Source: Gemmata sp051859125
Lineage (GTDB): Bacteria; Planctomycetota; Planctomycetia; Gemmatales; Gemmataceae
DNA: 64,000 nucleotides
Direction: 5' to 3'
Assembly (NCBI RefSeq): GCF_051859125.1
Contig: NZ_JBHYGG010000280.1
Span: 26,165-90,164 of the forward strand
In this document: in pieces, positions 18,972-28,009 of the stretch
Layout of the letters: each line of letters starts with the position of its first letter
How positions within the stretch are numbered: the stretch's first letter is position 1
Program-made: the position numbers and the translations under genes
The notes under the pieces: generated by a model
The model's input: only the letters and a program-made list of their open reading frames with translations
What the model was told of the DNA's origin: nothing
Databases searched by the model: none

Positions 18972-19705
18972 GTGCGAGTTCTCCGGGTGGGGTGCACCCG
19001 GGTACTCGGGGGACAGCGGAAGCTCGGCGTTCGCGGCGCGAGTCGCACCACAGTGAAGAACATCCTGAAGGAGGCGGGCCTCGATCCCGGCCCCAAGCGC
19101 GGGGCGGGGATGTGGGAGGCCGCCGGGCGGCGGCACGCGGCCACGCTCTGGGCCAGCGACTTCCTGAAAGTGCGGACCGCGACGCTGGGCGGATTCGTGG
19201 GCCTGGACCTGCTGTTCTTCATCCACGCCGGCACCCGACGGGCGTTCGTGGCCGGGATCTCGGCGAACCCTACCAGTTCCTGGGTCACGCAGCAGGCGCG
19301 GAATGCCTCAATGCAGATGGCCGAGTGGGGCCTGCAGGCCACGCACGTGCTGATCAACCACGACACGAAGCACACGGACGACTTCGGTGCGGTGCTGGCT
19401 GTCGACGGGTGCGAGGTGACGCGGGTCGGGCCGCGGGCCCCGAACCGGGACGCGTACGCCGAGCGGTTCGCGCAGTCGTTGAGGCAGGAGTGCCTGGACC
19501 ACTTCATCGTGCCCGGCGAGGACACCCTGCGGCACGTCACCCGCGCCTTCCTCGAGCATTACAACCGGGATTGGTCGCATCACGGTGTCGGTAACGACCC
19601 GCTCCCGCAGGCTGCGACGTCCGAGCCGAAGGAACCCGGCCCGTCCGCCCCGCCATTGCCGACGGGGAAGGTCCGGTGCAAGGAGCGGCTCGGCGGCTCG
19701 TTGAG
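18972..19705 (+). pseudogene. Integrase-core (rve) transposase, truncated and frameshifted
   Basis: A DDE transposase of the integrase-core type. It contains SRTTVKNILKEAG from the end of the N-terminal helix-turn-helix region, then the catalytic core: Asp in LWASDF, Asp in INHDTKHT and Glu in AYAERF. The DDE residues therefore survive. The first part of the protein is missing upstream of about 18975. At the 3' end the frame shifts: CKERLGG is followed in the next frame by the expected His-Tyr-rich tail, while the current frame runs on as nonsense to 19961. It is a dead insertion-sequence copy. No matching terminal inverted repeats were found by eye. Confidence 0.65.
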
Positions 19706-19754
19706 CACTCTTACCCCGACGACGCCTGGGGCATCACGGGCAGTGACATCGCGT

Positions 19755-19786
19755 TGCAACCGGCCGCCCGGTGCCGCCCGGTTGCA
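19755..19786. repeat. Inverted repeat just after the transposase remnant
   Basis: TGCAACCGG at 19755-19763 is matched by its reverse complement at 19778-19786 with a 14-base centre. It follows the 3' end of the broken transposase, so it could be a transcription-stop hairpin or part of the old element end. There is no T-run. Confidence 0.35.
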
Positions 19787-20137
19787 CGCGCGGATAGCCG
19801 TCCCGAGCCTTGAGTGCCAGGCGACGGCCGCTCGCGCTCGAACTCGCGACCGCTTCTCGACCCGGCCGGCCCACTCCGACCGACCCCAACTCAGCACGTT
19901 CGCCAGAATGGCGACCCCGACTGCCCTCCGAAATCTCCTGTGGTCTCGGTGCGCAAAATAAATGAGCAGAACGGCGGTGGCGTGCACGAGGTGGAATCTG
20001 ATTTTCCATGCCGTTGCGGTACACCTTTTGCAACCCGTCCCCGCGAACGTGAACCCGCTACTCTTATCCCTCTCGCAAACCTCATCCATCCCGTTGGCTC
20101 ATCGCTCCGCCCCCACTCTCTCTCCCACGAGGACCAG

Positions 20138-21187
20138 ATGTTTCTCCCCGACACGCACGCCCCCCGGCCGCCCCGCGGCTTTACGCTGATCGAGTTGTTG
20201 GTCGTGATCGCGATCATCGCGATCCTGATCGGGTTGCTCCTGCCCGCCGTGCAGAAGGTGCGCGAGGCCGCGGCGCGGATGCAGTGCAGCAACAACCTGA
20301 AGCAACTGGGCCTCGCGGTCCACAACTACCACGACACGGTCCAGCGCCTCCCCCCGGGCGGGGCCGAGGACCAGCCCCCGTTCGGCACCGACACCGGAGC
20401 GAGCGGCGGCGCGTGGGGCAGCAGTTGGATGGTCTACATCCTGCCGGGCATCGAGCAGAATGCCATCGCCAGCAAGTGGCAGTACTCCGGCAGTTCGGGG
20501 GTGTTCAATGCGAACAACAATGCGGCCATGGCCGGGGCGACCATCAAGACGTTCTCCTGCCCCTCCTCGCCCCTCAAGACGGGACCCTCGCCGAGCAATT
20601 CGTCGGCGTGCCTCGCGAACTACGTGGGCATCGCGGGCGCGGCCAACGGCACGATCCCCGGCTACACCGAGGCCCGCGTCAACAGCCTGCCGAGCGGCGG
20701 CATCGTCGGCGGCGGCGGGATGCTAATCCCCAACGGGCAGGTCCGCTTCACCGGGGTCGCCGACGGCCTGAGCAACACCATCCTCATCAGCGAGCAGTCC
20801 AATTTTCTCAAGGACACCAGCGGCGCCAAGCAGGACTGGCGGGCGACGCAGCCCTGGGGCTTCTCCCTGGGCGTCAAGAGCCAGGGCGTGCCGCCGAACT
20901 TCACCAACACCCCCGGCTCCGACAACCGTTCCCCCGCCATGTGCACCATCCGCTATACCATCAACCAGACCCCGGCCGCCGGCTGGGCCAACGACATCGC
21001 CGGCACGGGCGTCGGGATCAGCGGCAACAACACCGGGGCCAACATCCCGCTCAACTCGACCCACACCGGCGGCGTCAACGTGGTCTTCGGCGACGGCTCG
21101 GTCCGCTTCCTGAACGACTCCACCACCTTGGCCGTCCTCGCCGCGATCGCTACCCGCGACGACGGGACCGTCGCGAACCTCCCCTGA
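20138..21187 (+). CDS. DUF1559 pseudopilin-like protein (second copy)
   Basis: A 349-residue protein starting at the ATG at 20138, chosen because a GAGGA sequence lies just upstream and because GFTLIELLVVIAIIAILIGL follows within 20 residues. It has the same plan as the copy at 14148: prepilin-like leader and helix, NNLKQLGLAVHNYHD, and a C-terminal H-x9-DG motif (HTGGVNVVFGDGS). The second DUF1559 is flanked by broken transposases on both sides but is itself intact. It is followed by its own small lipoprotein gene. Likely located at the inner membrane or periplasm; function unknown. Confidence 0.92.
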   Translation: MFLPDTHAPRPPRGFTLIELLVVIAIIAILIGLLLPAVQKVREAAARMQCSNNLKQLGLAVHNYHDTVQRLPPGGAEDQPPFGTDTGASGGAWGSSWMVYILPGIEQNAIASKWQYSGSSGVFNANNNAAMAGATIKTFSCPSSPLKTGPSPSNSSACLANYVGIAGAANGTIPGYTEARVNSLPSGGIVGGGGMLIPNGQVRFTGVADGLSNTILISEQSNFLKDTSGAKQDWRATQPWGFSLGVKSQGVPPNFTNTPGSDNRSPAMCTIRYTINQTPAAGWANDIAGTGVGISGNNTGANIPLNSTHTGGVNVVFGDGSVRFLNDSTTLAVLAAIATRDDGTVANLP

Positions 21188-21211
21188 CCCCCTACCCGAA
21201 GGGATCGCGCG

Positions 21212-21595
21212 ATGACCCGGCCCCTGAGTTACCTGCTCGTCGCCGCCGCCCTGGCCGGTTGCGGCAAGCCCGGCGTCCAACTCGTCCCGGTCAGCGGCAC
21301 CGTCGATCTCGACGGCGCGCCGCTGGTCGAGGGGACGGTCTACTTCAAGACGGTGGCGACCGGGGCCATCGAGGCCTTCGCCGTCAAGGACGGCAAGTTT
21401 TCGGGCAACGCCGAGTTTGGGGCGCGCCACGTCGAGGTCACCGCCTACCGCAGTAAGCCCCTCAAGGACGACCCGATGAAGGGCGAGATCCAGGAGAGCC
21501 TCGTCGGGCCGGCCTACAACATCGACAGCAAGCTCACCGCCACGGTCACCGCAGAGGGGCCGAACACCTTCAAGTTCGACGTGAGGGGCAAATGA
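21212..21595 (+). CDS. Small lipoprotein with carboxypeptidase-regulatory-like fold (DUF1559-linked)
   Basis: A 127-residue lipoprotein. The signal peptide ends in ALAGCGK near residue 16. The mature part begins with VSGTVDLDGAPL, a common opening for planctomycete carboxypeptidase-regulatory or transthyretin-like lipoproteins, and is all beta in character. It starts 24 bp after the DUF1559 gene in the same direction, mirroring the 14148/15219 pair. Function unknown; export and lipid anchoring are well supported. Confidence 0.75.
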   Translation: MTRPLSYLLVAAALAGCGKPGVQLVPVSGTVDLDGAPLVEGTVYFKTVATGAIEAFAVKDGKFSGNAEFGARHVEVTAYRSKPLKDDPMKGEIQESLVGPAYNIDSKLTATVTAEGPNTFKFDVRGK

Positions 21596-22042
21596 CCCCT
21601 CACGGGGTTGCGTACCTTCGCGGACCTGGTCCCCCCGGGGGGCTGCCGCCACCCTTGTTCGCCGGTGCAGAACGGCGGAGGTCGACTGCGTGCGGCCCCG
21701 TCGTCCATGCTCTCCCCGAGCGGAACGGTTCTCGATCTTTTGGCGCGTACTCTCTCTCTGTCGAGCCCCACCATTAACAGGAATTTCTAAGGGATCGTGA
21801 GAGGTGGCAGTCGCGCGCGACTGTTCACCGGGGGAGGTTTCGAGTTTCACTCGGACACCAAGTTTCACGCTCCTCGAACTCTGAGGTGTTCACCGGCCGG
21901 TCGACGCCGGGAGGAGACATAACCAACAACGGGTTCGACGCGGTACCTGCAACGTGGGAACGCGTGGCCCGCACTTGCAGGCCGGCAGGGCGCGCGTCCG
22001 CCAGAGAAACACAACGGGTGAGGCGTGGTTGACGGCCGCCGA
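21596..22042. other. Gene-free stretch between lipoprotein and IS4-like remnant
   Basis: No convincing gene. The part nearest 22042 should hold the lost C-terminal end of the IS4-like transposase, but I could not recover its conserved Y-x2-R-x3-E signature in any frame. I saw no tRNA, hairpin array or terminal repeat here. Confidence 0.4.
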
Positions 22043-22793
22043 TCACGTTCCTAATCTTCTGGCTTCTTCACCGGAACGGAGGCGTGGCGCGATGACGTTC
22101 AACTCCCGCTCCCGGCCAACCGTTTCATACAGGCAGGTGCGGACCGGGAAGTGCGTCCCCGCCTCGTGGGCCGCACCGAACAACTCGTAGATGTCGCTCT
22201 CGCGGTCCCCGATGTGAACACGCCGGGACGGCTCGCCCAGTTGCTGTGTGGACCGGTTGAGGTTCTCGACCCAGCGCACGCTCTCCTTCCGGTCGATGGG
22301 GACGCGCGTGGGGCTGATCCGCCTCCTCAGCGCGTTGGTGCCCTTGACCTTCTTGCGGGCCCAGAACTTCGCGGCCGCCAAACCCAGCGGGAGGCCGTCG
22401 GCCGCCAGCACCAGACTGGAGTGCACGAGCACCCCACAGGCGGTGTACGTCGCGTGCCGGCCTTTGGTGAGCGAGAGCGAACCGATCGCCTCGGGCGTGT
22501 CCTGCTGGAAGCCGAACTCGGTGGTGTCGTGCCGCACCAGGATCGTCCCGGCGGTCGCGGCGAACCGCGCCGCGGTGGCCGCGAAGTGCCCGCCCGGGAT
22601 GACGCCCTCATCGACGCGCGGGTTGTCGAAGAACCGGTAGGCGGCCTTGGTCGCGGCCCAGTCCTGGCACGCCAACGGCACCGTACTTACCGAGCCGTTG
22701 CCCCAGGTCGCCGAGCACCTTCCCCAGTCGCTTCTTCAGCCGCGGGTCGGGGAACGTACCGCCGTCCAATTCGTACTCGGCCCAGGCGTCCAC
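22043..22793 (-). pseudogene. IS4-family transposase, frameshifted and C-terminally truncated
   Basis: The N-terminus (MDAWAEYELDGGTFPDPRLK) starts at 22793. A frameshift near 22690 moves the reading into the frame that carries PLACQDWAATKAAYRFFDNP, a hallmark of Tn5/IS4-type transposases. The first catalytic Asp (VRHDTTEF) and the second (HIGDRESDIYELF) are present. The homology fades after FPVRTCL and the frame closes at 22043, so the region with the catalytic Glu is gone. It is a second dead element bracketing the DUF1559 pair at 20138-21595, in opposite orientation to the first. Confidence 0.65.
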
Positions 22794-23062
22794 GTCGGCA
22801 CCTTCGGGCGAGTGCCGGAGCGAAGCCCACTGAGCGCCACTCTACTTCAAATACCCGGACCCGAACGCGGAACTTGTGGGTAATCGAAAGCCGGTGAACC
22901 TCGTGCGTCGGTGATGAGTTGGAGGAATGAGCGGCCGGGGCACGCCCACGTCTTGACCACGTACTCGCGGCGCAGAAGTTGGTCCCCGAATAGGATGACG
23001 GCTCTGGCGGTCCCGTCAGCGCAGCCCCATCGCCAGCACGGGTCCCGCGAGGAGGTGCAGGC

Positions 23063-23734
23063 GTGCCCGACGAACATCCCCCCGAACTCGATTCAAGCCC
23101 GGCCCAGCCCGCCGCCGAGCCGGACCGCCTCGCGGAGCCGGTCGACGCCGAGCCGCCGCCGCGGCTGCCGTTCACGGTCGTCGGCATCGGCGCGTCGGCC
23201 GGCGGGCTGGAGGCGGTCGGCGCGTTCCTCGACGTCATGCGGCCGGACAGCGGCATGGCGTTCGTCCTCGTCCAGCACCTGCCGCCGGACCACACCAGCA
23301 TGCTGGCCGAGGTTCTCTCGCGCCGCACGGCCATGCCGGTCAGCCAGGCCGAAGACGGGGTGGCGGTCGAGCCGAACCACGCCTACGTCATCCGCCCGGG
23401 CCATGTGCTCACCATCCGCGACGGTCGCCTCCACCTCGGCCCTGAGCTGGGCGGCCCGAGGGCGGCCAACCGCCCGATCGACGACTTCTTCCGCAGCCTG
23501 GCCGAGGAGCAGCGGGAGCGAGCGGTGTGCGTGATCCTGAGCGGCATGGGGTCCAACGGCACGGCCGGGGCCCAGGCGGTCAAGGCGGTCGGCGGGGTGT
23601 GCGTCGCCCAGGACCCGGAGACCGCCCAGTTCCCGAGCATGCCCCGGCACCTGATCGACGCCGGGTACGCCGACTACATCGCCCGCCCCGCCGACCTGCC
23701 CGACGTCCTCCTGAGCTACGCCGGCAGCCCGTAG
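23063..23734 (+). CDS. CheB methylesterase domain, first part of an interrupted CheB-CheR-sensor kinase
   Basis: A GTG start preceded by GAGGAGG. Residues 36-220 are a CheB methylesterase domain: GIGASAGGLEAV with the catalytic Ser, VLVQHLPPDHTSML with the catalytic His, and LSGMGSNGTAG with the catalytic Asp region. No receiver domain precedes it, as usual for CheB-CheR-PAS fusions. The frame stops at TAG 23732-23734, yet the same frame continues as recognisable coiled-coil linker and CheR N-terminus, interrupted by further TAG codons at 23846 and 23876. As read, the product is a free methylesterase domain of 223 residues. It is more likely the first piece of a broken or recoded multidomain protein. 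Confidence 0.75.
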   Translation: MPDEHPPELDSSPAQPAAEPDRLAEPVDAEPPPRLPFTVVGIGASAGGLEAVGAFLDVMRPDSGMAFVLVQHLPPDHTSMLAEVLSRRTAMPVSQAEDGVAVEPNHAYVIRPGHVLTIRDGRLHLGPELGGPRAANRPIDDFFRSLAEEQRERAVCVILSGMGSNGTAGAQAVKAVGGVCVAQDPETAQFPSMPRHLIDAGYADYIARPADLPDVLLSYAGSP

Positions 23735-23884
23735 GCCCGCGGCGGCCGCGAGGCCGACGCCGACGAGGTGCTCCGCCGCGAGCAGCACCACCTGCGGGAG
23801 GTGCTGGCCATCCTCCGCACCCGCGTCAAGCACGACTTCAGCGGGTAGAAGAAGCCGACCGTGCTCCGCCGGATGTAGCGGCGG

Positions 23885-24889
23885 ATGGGCCTGACCCGGG
23901 CGGCCGGGCTGGCCGAGTACGCCAAGCTGATGCGGCAGGCGCCGGGCGAGGTGACCGCCCTGGCCGACGACCTGTTGATCCACGTGACCGGGTTCTTCCG
24001 CGACCCGGACGTGTGGGAGGCGCTGCGGGAGCAGGTGGTGGCCCCGCTGGTCGCGGCCCGCGAGCCGGGGGCGCCGGTGCGGGCGTGGGTGGCCGCGTGC
24101 TCCAGTGGGGAGGAGGCGTACACGCTGGCCATGCTCCTGCTCGAGGAGTCGGACCGGGCCGGCAAGCGGCTGGACATCAAGGTGTTCGCCACCGACCTGG
24201 CCGAGCGGGCCCTGGCCCACGCCCGGGCCGGGCTGTACCCCGGCGGCATCGAGAGCGACGTGTCCCCCGAGCGGCTGGCCCGGTTCTTTGCCCGGGACGA
24301 CGAGAGCTACCGCGTCCGCCAGGACCTCCGGGACCGGGTGGTGTTCGCGTCCCAGAACGTGCTCCAGGACCCGCCGTTCAGCCGGCTCGACATCGCCTCC
24401 TGCCGCAACCTGCTCATCTACCTGGAGCCGGAGGCGCAGCAGCGGGTCCTCAACCTGCTGCACTTCGGGCTGCGGGAGGGCGGGGCCCTGTTCCTGGGCA
24501 GCAGCGAGACCGTCGGCGGGGCCGAGGCGCTGTTCGAGCCGGCCGACAAGAAGGCCCGCATCTACCGCCGGGTCGGGCCGACCCGGCACGGGACCATCGA
24601 CTTCCCGCCCGCGCGCGCCGGCGGCCGGTGGGACCGCCGCCCCGGCCCCGGGGCCGGACGGCCCCTGGCCGCCGGTGGCCGAACTGGCCCGCCGCACCCT
24701 GCTGGAGTGGTACACCCCGGCGGCGGTGACGGTCGACCGGGACAACCACGTCCTGTACCACCACGGCGACACCTCGCCGTTCCTCCGCCAGCCCCAGGGC
24801 GAGCCGTCCCGGGACCTCCTGGTCCAGGCCCGGGACGGGGTGCGGGCGGCGGTCCGGGTCGCCCTGCACCGGGCGGCGGCGGACGGTAA
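23885..24889 (+). CDS. CheR methyltransferase domain, second part of the interrupted fusion
   Basis: The ATG at 23885 lies inside the CheR alpha-helical domain. The upstream in-frame bases 23735-23884 encode LREVLAILRTRVKHDFSG, a TAG, KKPTVLRRM and another TAG, so two TAGs replace ordinary residues of the CheR N-terminus. The remainder has FFRDPDVW, VRAWVAACSSGEEAYTLAM (SAM site), NVLQDPPFSRLD and CRNLLIYL, all typical of CheR. Homology ends near 24630; the last ~85 residues are out of frame. A frameshift at about 24610-24670 separates it from the sensor-kinase part. The truncated product lacks part of its substrate-recognition helices and is probably inactive unless the ambers are read through. 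Confidence 0.7.
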   Translation: MGLTRAAGLAEYAKLMRQAPGEVTALADDLLIHVTGFFRDPDVWEALREQVVAPLVAAREPGAPVRAWVAACSSGEEAYTLAMLLLEESDRAGKRLDIKVFATDLAERALAHARAGLYPGGIESDVSPERLARFFARDDESYRVRQDLRDRVVFASQNVLQDPPFSRLDIASCRNLLIYLEPEAQQRVLNLLHFGLREGGALFLGSSETVGGAEALFEPADKKARIYRRVGPTRHGTIDFPPARAGGRWDRRPGPGAGRPLAAGGRTGPPHPAGVVHPGGGDGRPGQPRPVPPRRHLAVPPPAPGRAVPGPPGPGPGRGAGGGPGRPAPGGGGR

Positions 24890-27164
24890 GCGGGCGACGG
24901 CCCCGGACGGGTGGATGGACGCGGCCCCGAATCGCCGGGTCCGGGTCCGGGTGACCGCCGCACAGGTCCTCGACGCCGGCGGGGTGGGGGCCGCGCCCGA
25001 GTGCTACGTGGTCGGGTTCGAGGACCTGGGGGACATCGCCCCGCCCGCCGCGCCCGGCGGCGAGGGGACCGACGAGGTGCGGCGGCTGCAGGGCGAGCTC
25101 CAGAGCACGATCGAGGAGCTCCAGACCAGTAACGAGGAGATGCGGGCGTCGAACGAGGAGGTGATGAGCGTCAACGAGGAGCTCCTGAGCGCGAATGAGG
25201 AGCTGGAGACCTCCAAGGAGGAGATGCAGTCGCTCAACGAGGAGCTGCGCACGGTCAACTCCCAGCTCCGGGCGAAGATGGAGGAGCACCAGGGGGCCAG
25301 CAGCGACCTGGCCAGCCTGCTGACCAGTACCGACATCGCCGTCCTGTTCCTCGACCGCGAGTTCCGGATCCGCCGGTACACCCCGGCCGTCCGCGACCTG
25401 GTCGACCTGATCCCCGGGGACATCGGCCGGGCGCTGGCGGCGATGGCCCGGCGGTTCGACGACCCGCACCTGGACGGCGACTGCCAGGCCGTGCTGGAGC
25501 GGCTGGTGCCGGTCGCCCGGGAGCTGGCGGCGGCCAACGGCCGGTACTACCTGCGGCGGGTGCTCGCGTACCGGACGGTGGACGACCGCATCGACGGGGT
25601 GGTGGTCACGTTCGTGGACGTCACCGACGGGAAGCGGGCCGGGGAGGCCCTGCGGGCGGGCGAGGAGCGGCTGCGGCTGGCGGTGGCCGCCGCCGAGCTC
25701 GCCACCTGGGACTGGGACGTGGCGACGGGCCGGGTGGTGTGGAACGACGCCCACTTCGACATGCTGGGGTACGCGCCGGGCGGGGCGGCCCCGAGCTACG
25801 AGGCGTGGCGGGCCCGGGTCCACCCGGGCGACCGCCCGGCGGCCGAGGCGGCGCTGGCCGCCGCACGGGACGCCCGGGCCCCGTACCACCACGAGTTCCG
25901 CGTCGTCCACCCGGACGGGGCGGTGCGCACGATGTCCGCCCGGGGCACGTTCTCCTACGACGGGGCCGGGGCGCCCGTGCGGATGATCGGGGTGATGCGG
26001 GACGTCACCGACCAGCGGGCGACGGAGGCGGCCCTCCGCCGGAGCGAGGAGCGGCTGCGGCTGGCCCTGGTCGCCGCCCGGATGGGCACCTGGACGTGGG
26101 ACGTGGCGGCCGACGAGCACCGCCGGGACGCCGGCCTGAACGCCCTGTTCGGGCTCCCGGCGGCGGACACCGTCAGCCCGTTTGCCGAGTTCCTCACGCA
26201 CATCCACCCGGACGACCGGGGGGCGGTCCGGGCCGCGTTCGATCAGACGGTCCGTCACGGCCGCCCGCTGAGCGTGGAGTTCCGGGCGGTGCGCCCGGAC
26301 GGGGCGGTGCGGTGGCTGCGGGACCAGGGGGACGTGTTCGGCACGGCCGGGCAGGCGCGGCTGGCCGGGGCGTGCGTGGACGTGACCGACCTGAAGGAGG
26401 CCGAGGCGGCGCTGCGGCGGGCGAACGACGAGCTGGAGGGCCGCGTCGCCGAGCGGACCGGCGAACTGGAGCGGGCGCTGGACGCGCTCGGGGCCGAGAT
26501 GGCCCGGCGGCAGGACATGGCCCGGCGGCTGGCGAGTGCCCAGGAGGACGAGCGGCGGCGGGTGTCCCGCGACCTGCACGACTCGGTGGGCCAGCTCCTG
26601 ACCGGCCTGTCGCTGGCGTTCAAGGCGGTTGAGACGTTCGGCGAGCTCCCGGCCCCCGCCGCGGGCAGCCTGGCCGACGCCCAGCGGATCATGAGCGACC
26701 TGGGGCGCGAGCTCCACGGCGTCGCCGTCCGGCTGCGGCTGACGTCCCTCGATGACATCGGGCTGGAGCCGGCCCTCGGCCAGCTCGTGTCCGACTGGGC
26801 GGCCCGGGCCGGGGTGCGGGCGGAGCTCCACGCCCCCGGCCTCGCCGCGGGCCGGCTGCCGGCGGAGGTCGAAACGGTCGTGTACCGGGTGGTCCAGGAG
26901 GCGCTCACCAACGTCGCCAGGCACGCGGTCGCGACGGCCGCCGGCGTGGTGGTGACGCGGTCCGACGGTCACGTGTCGGTCGTGGTCGAGGACGACGGGG
27001 CGGGGTTCGACGCGGCGGCCCCGCCGCCGGGCCGGCTCGGTCTGCTCGGGATGCGGGAGCGGGTGGAACTCGTCGGCGGCACGATGGACATCGAGTCGAG
27101 CCCCGGTGCCGGGACGGCGGTCGCCGTCCGGATCCCGGTCCGGGCGAGGGAGGGAGGGCCGTGA
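24675..27164 (+). CDS. PAS-domain histidine kinase, third part of the interrupted fusion
   Basis: This frame takes over after the frameshift. The GTG at 24675 is a plausible but unproven start. The order is: the post-CheR region (LARRTLLEWYTPAAV); a strong coiled coil of repeated SNEE/VNEE units at about 140-205; a PAS domain (DIAVLFLDREFRIRRYTPA); two more PAS_3-like domains; a HisKA_3 dimerisation segment with the phosphorylated His in SRDLHDSVGQLL at about residue 634; and an HATPase domain (DDGAGFD, GLLGMRERV). The kinase half is intact and NarL-type. The matching response regulator overlaps its end at 27161 but is frameshifted. The full design would couple methylation signalling to a NarL-type two-component pathway. 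Confidence 0.75.
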   Translation: MAELARRTLLEWYTPAAVTVDRDNHVLYHHGDTSPFLRQPQGEPSRDLLVQARDGVRAAVRVALHRAAADGKRATAPDGWMDAAPNRRVRVRVTAAQVLDAGGVGAAPECYVVGFEDLGDIAPPAAPGGEGTDEVRRLQGELQSTIEELQTSNEEMRASNEEVMSVNEELLSANEELETSKEEMQSLNEELRTVNSQLRAKMEEHQGASSDLASLLTSTDIAVLFLDREFRIRRYTPAVRDLVDLIPGDIGRALAAMARRFDDPHLDGDCQAVLERLVPVARELAAANGRYYLRRVLAYRTVDDRIDGVVVTFVDVTDGKRAGEALRAGEERLRLAVAAAELATWDWDVATGRVVWNDAHFDMLGYAPGGAAPSYEAWRARVHPGDRPAAEAALAAARDARAPYHHEFRVVHPDGAVRTMSARGTFSYDGAGAPVRMIGVMRDVTDQRATEAALRRSEERLRLALVAARMGTWTWDVAADEHRRDAGLNALFGLPAADTVSPFAEFLTHIHPDDRGAVRAAFDQTVRHGRPLSVEFRAVRPDGAVRWLRDQGDVFGTAGQARLAGACVDVTDLKEAEAALRRANDELEGRVAERTGELERALDALGAEMARRQDMARRLASAQEDERRRVSRDLHDSVGQLLTGLSLAFKAVETFGELPAPAAGSLADAQRIMSDLGRELHGVAVRLRLTSLDDIGLEPALGQLVSDWAARAGVRAELHAPGLAAGRLPAEVETVVYRVVQEALTNVARHAVATAAGVVVTRSDGHVSVVVEDDGAGFDAAAPPPGRLGLLGMRERVELVGGTMDIESSPGAGTAVAVRIPVRAREGGP

Positions 27165-27810
27165 GCACGTTGCGCGTGTACCTCGTCGACGACCACCCGG
27201 TCGTGCGGAACGGGCTGAGGGCCCTCGTCGATGCCGAGGGGACATGGAGGTCGTCGGCGAGGCGTACGAGGGCGGGGCGGCCGTCCGCCGGGTGCTCGAG
27301 CTCCGCCCCGACGTGGTGGTGATGGACGTGTCGATGCCGGGGATGAGCGGGACCGAGGCGACGGCCCGGATCCGCGCCGACTGCCCGGGGGTGCGCGTCG
27401 TCGCGCTGACCGCACACGAGGACCGGGCGTACCTCCGGCAGGTGCGTGGCGGCCGGGGCCAGCGGGTACGTGCTCAAGCGGTCGGCCGCGGCCGACCTGG
27501 TCGGGGCGATCCGGCACGCGGCGGCGGGCAACACGCACGTGGACCCGGTCGTCGCCGCGCAGCTCGTCGTCGGGTCCGGCCGGGCGGGTGAGGGCGCCGA
27601 GAAGCCGGACCTGAGCGGGCGCGAGATCGAGACCCTCAAGCAGATCGCCGAGGGGTACTCGAACAAGCAGATCGCCGCCCGGCTGGATCTCAGCGTGAAG
27701 ACGGTGAAAACGTACATGACCCGGGCGATGGAGAAGCTCGGCGCGAGGTCCCGTGTGGCCCTCGTGAGGTGCGCGGCCGAGCGGGGCTGGCTGGCGGGCG
27801 GGTGGGGGTC
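27161..27810 (+). pseudogene. NarL/FixJ response regulator with two compensating frameshifts
   Basis: GTG at 27161 overlaps the kinase stop. The first segment reads LRVYLVDDHPVVRNGL with the acidic pair. At about 27240 one G is missing from a G-run and reading moves to the next frame, giving DMEVVGEAYEGG and VVVMDVSMPGMSG with the phospho-acceptor Asp. At about 27447 one extra base restores the first frame: AAGASGYVLKRS with the conserved Lys, then the LuxR-type DNA-binding domain (LSGREIETLKQIAEG, KTVKTYMTRAMEKLG). All landmarks are present, so only two single-base changes kill the gene. The natural stop seems lost, because the frame continues into the next remnant. Confidence 0.7.
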
Positions 27811-28009
27811 ATCCCCGCGGGCCAGGCCGACACACTCCCGACCCGTCGCGGCCCGCCGGGGTTGTGATCACCGCGGCTCGATCCGAGCACCGACCCTGGA
27901 CCGCATCGACCCGTCCGGGAGCAGGTCGGCCAGGTCGGCACCCGCGGGACGGGCCGGCAACTTGTTCAGGACGTGCGTCAGGTGCGCCTCCGGGTTGACC
28001 TCGGCGCGC

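Noticed and set aside
23732..23878. Genome-wide TAG recoding as the explanation for the three ambers
   Set aside because: Several intact genes in the window end in TAG, and the same locus also carries frameshifts, so decay or local suppression fits better than a changed code.
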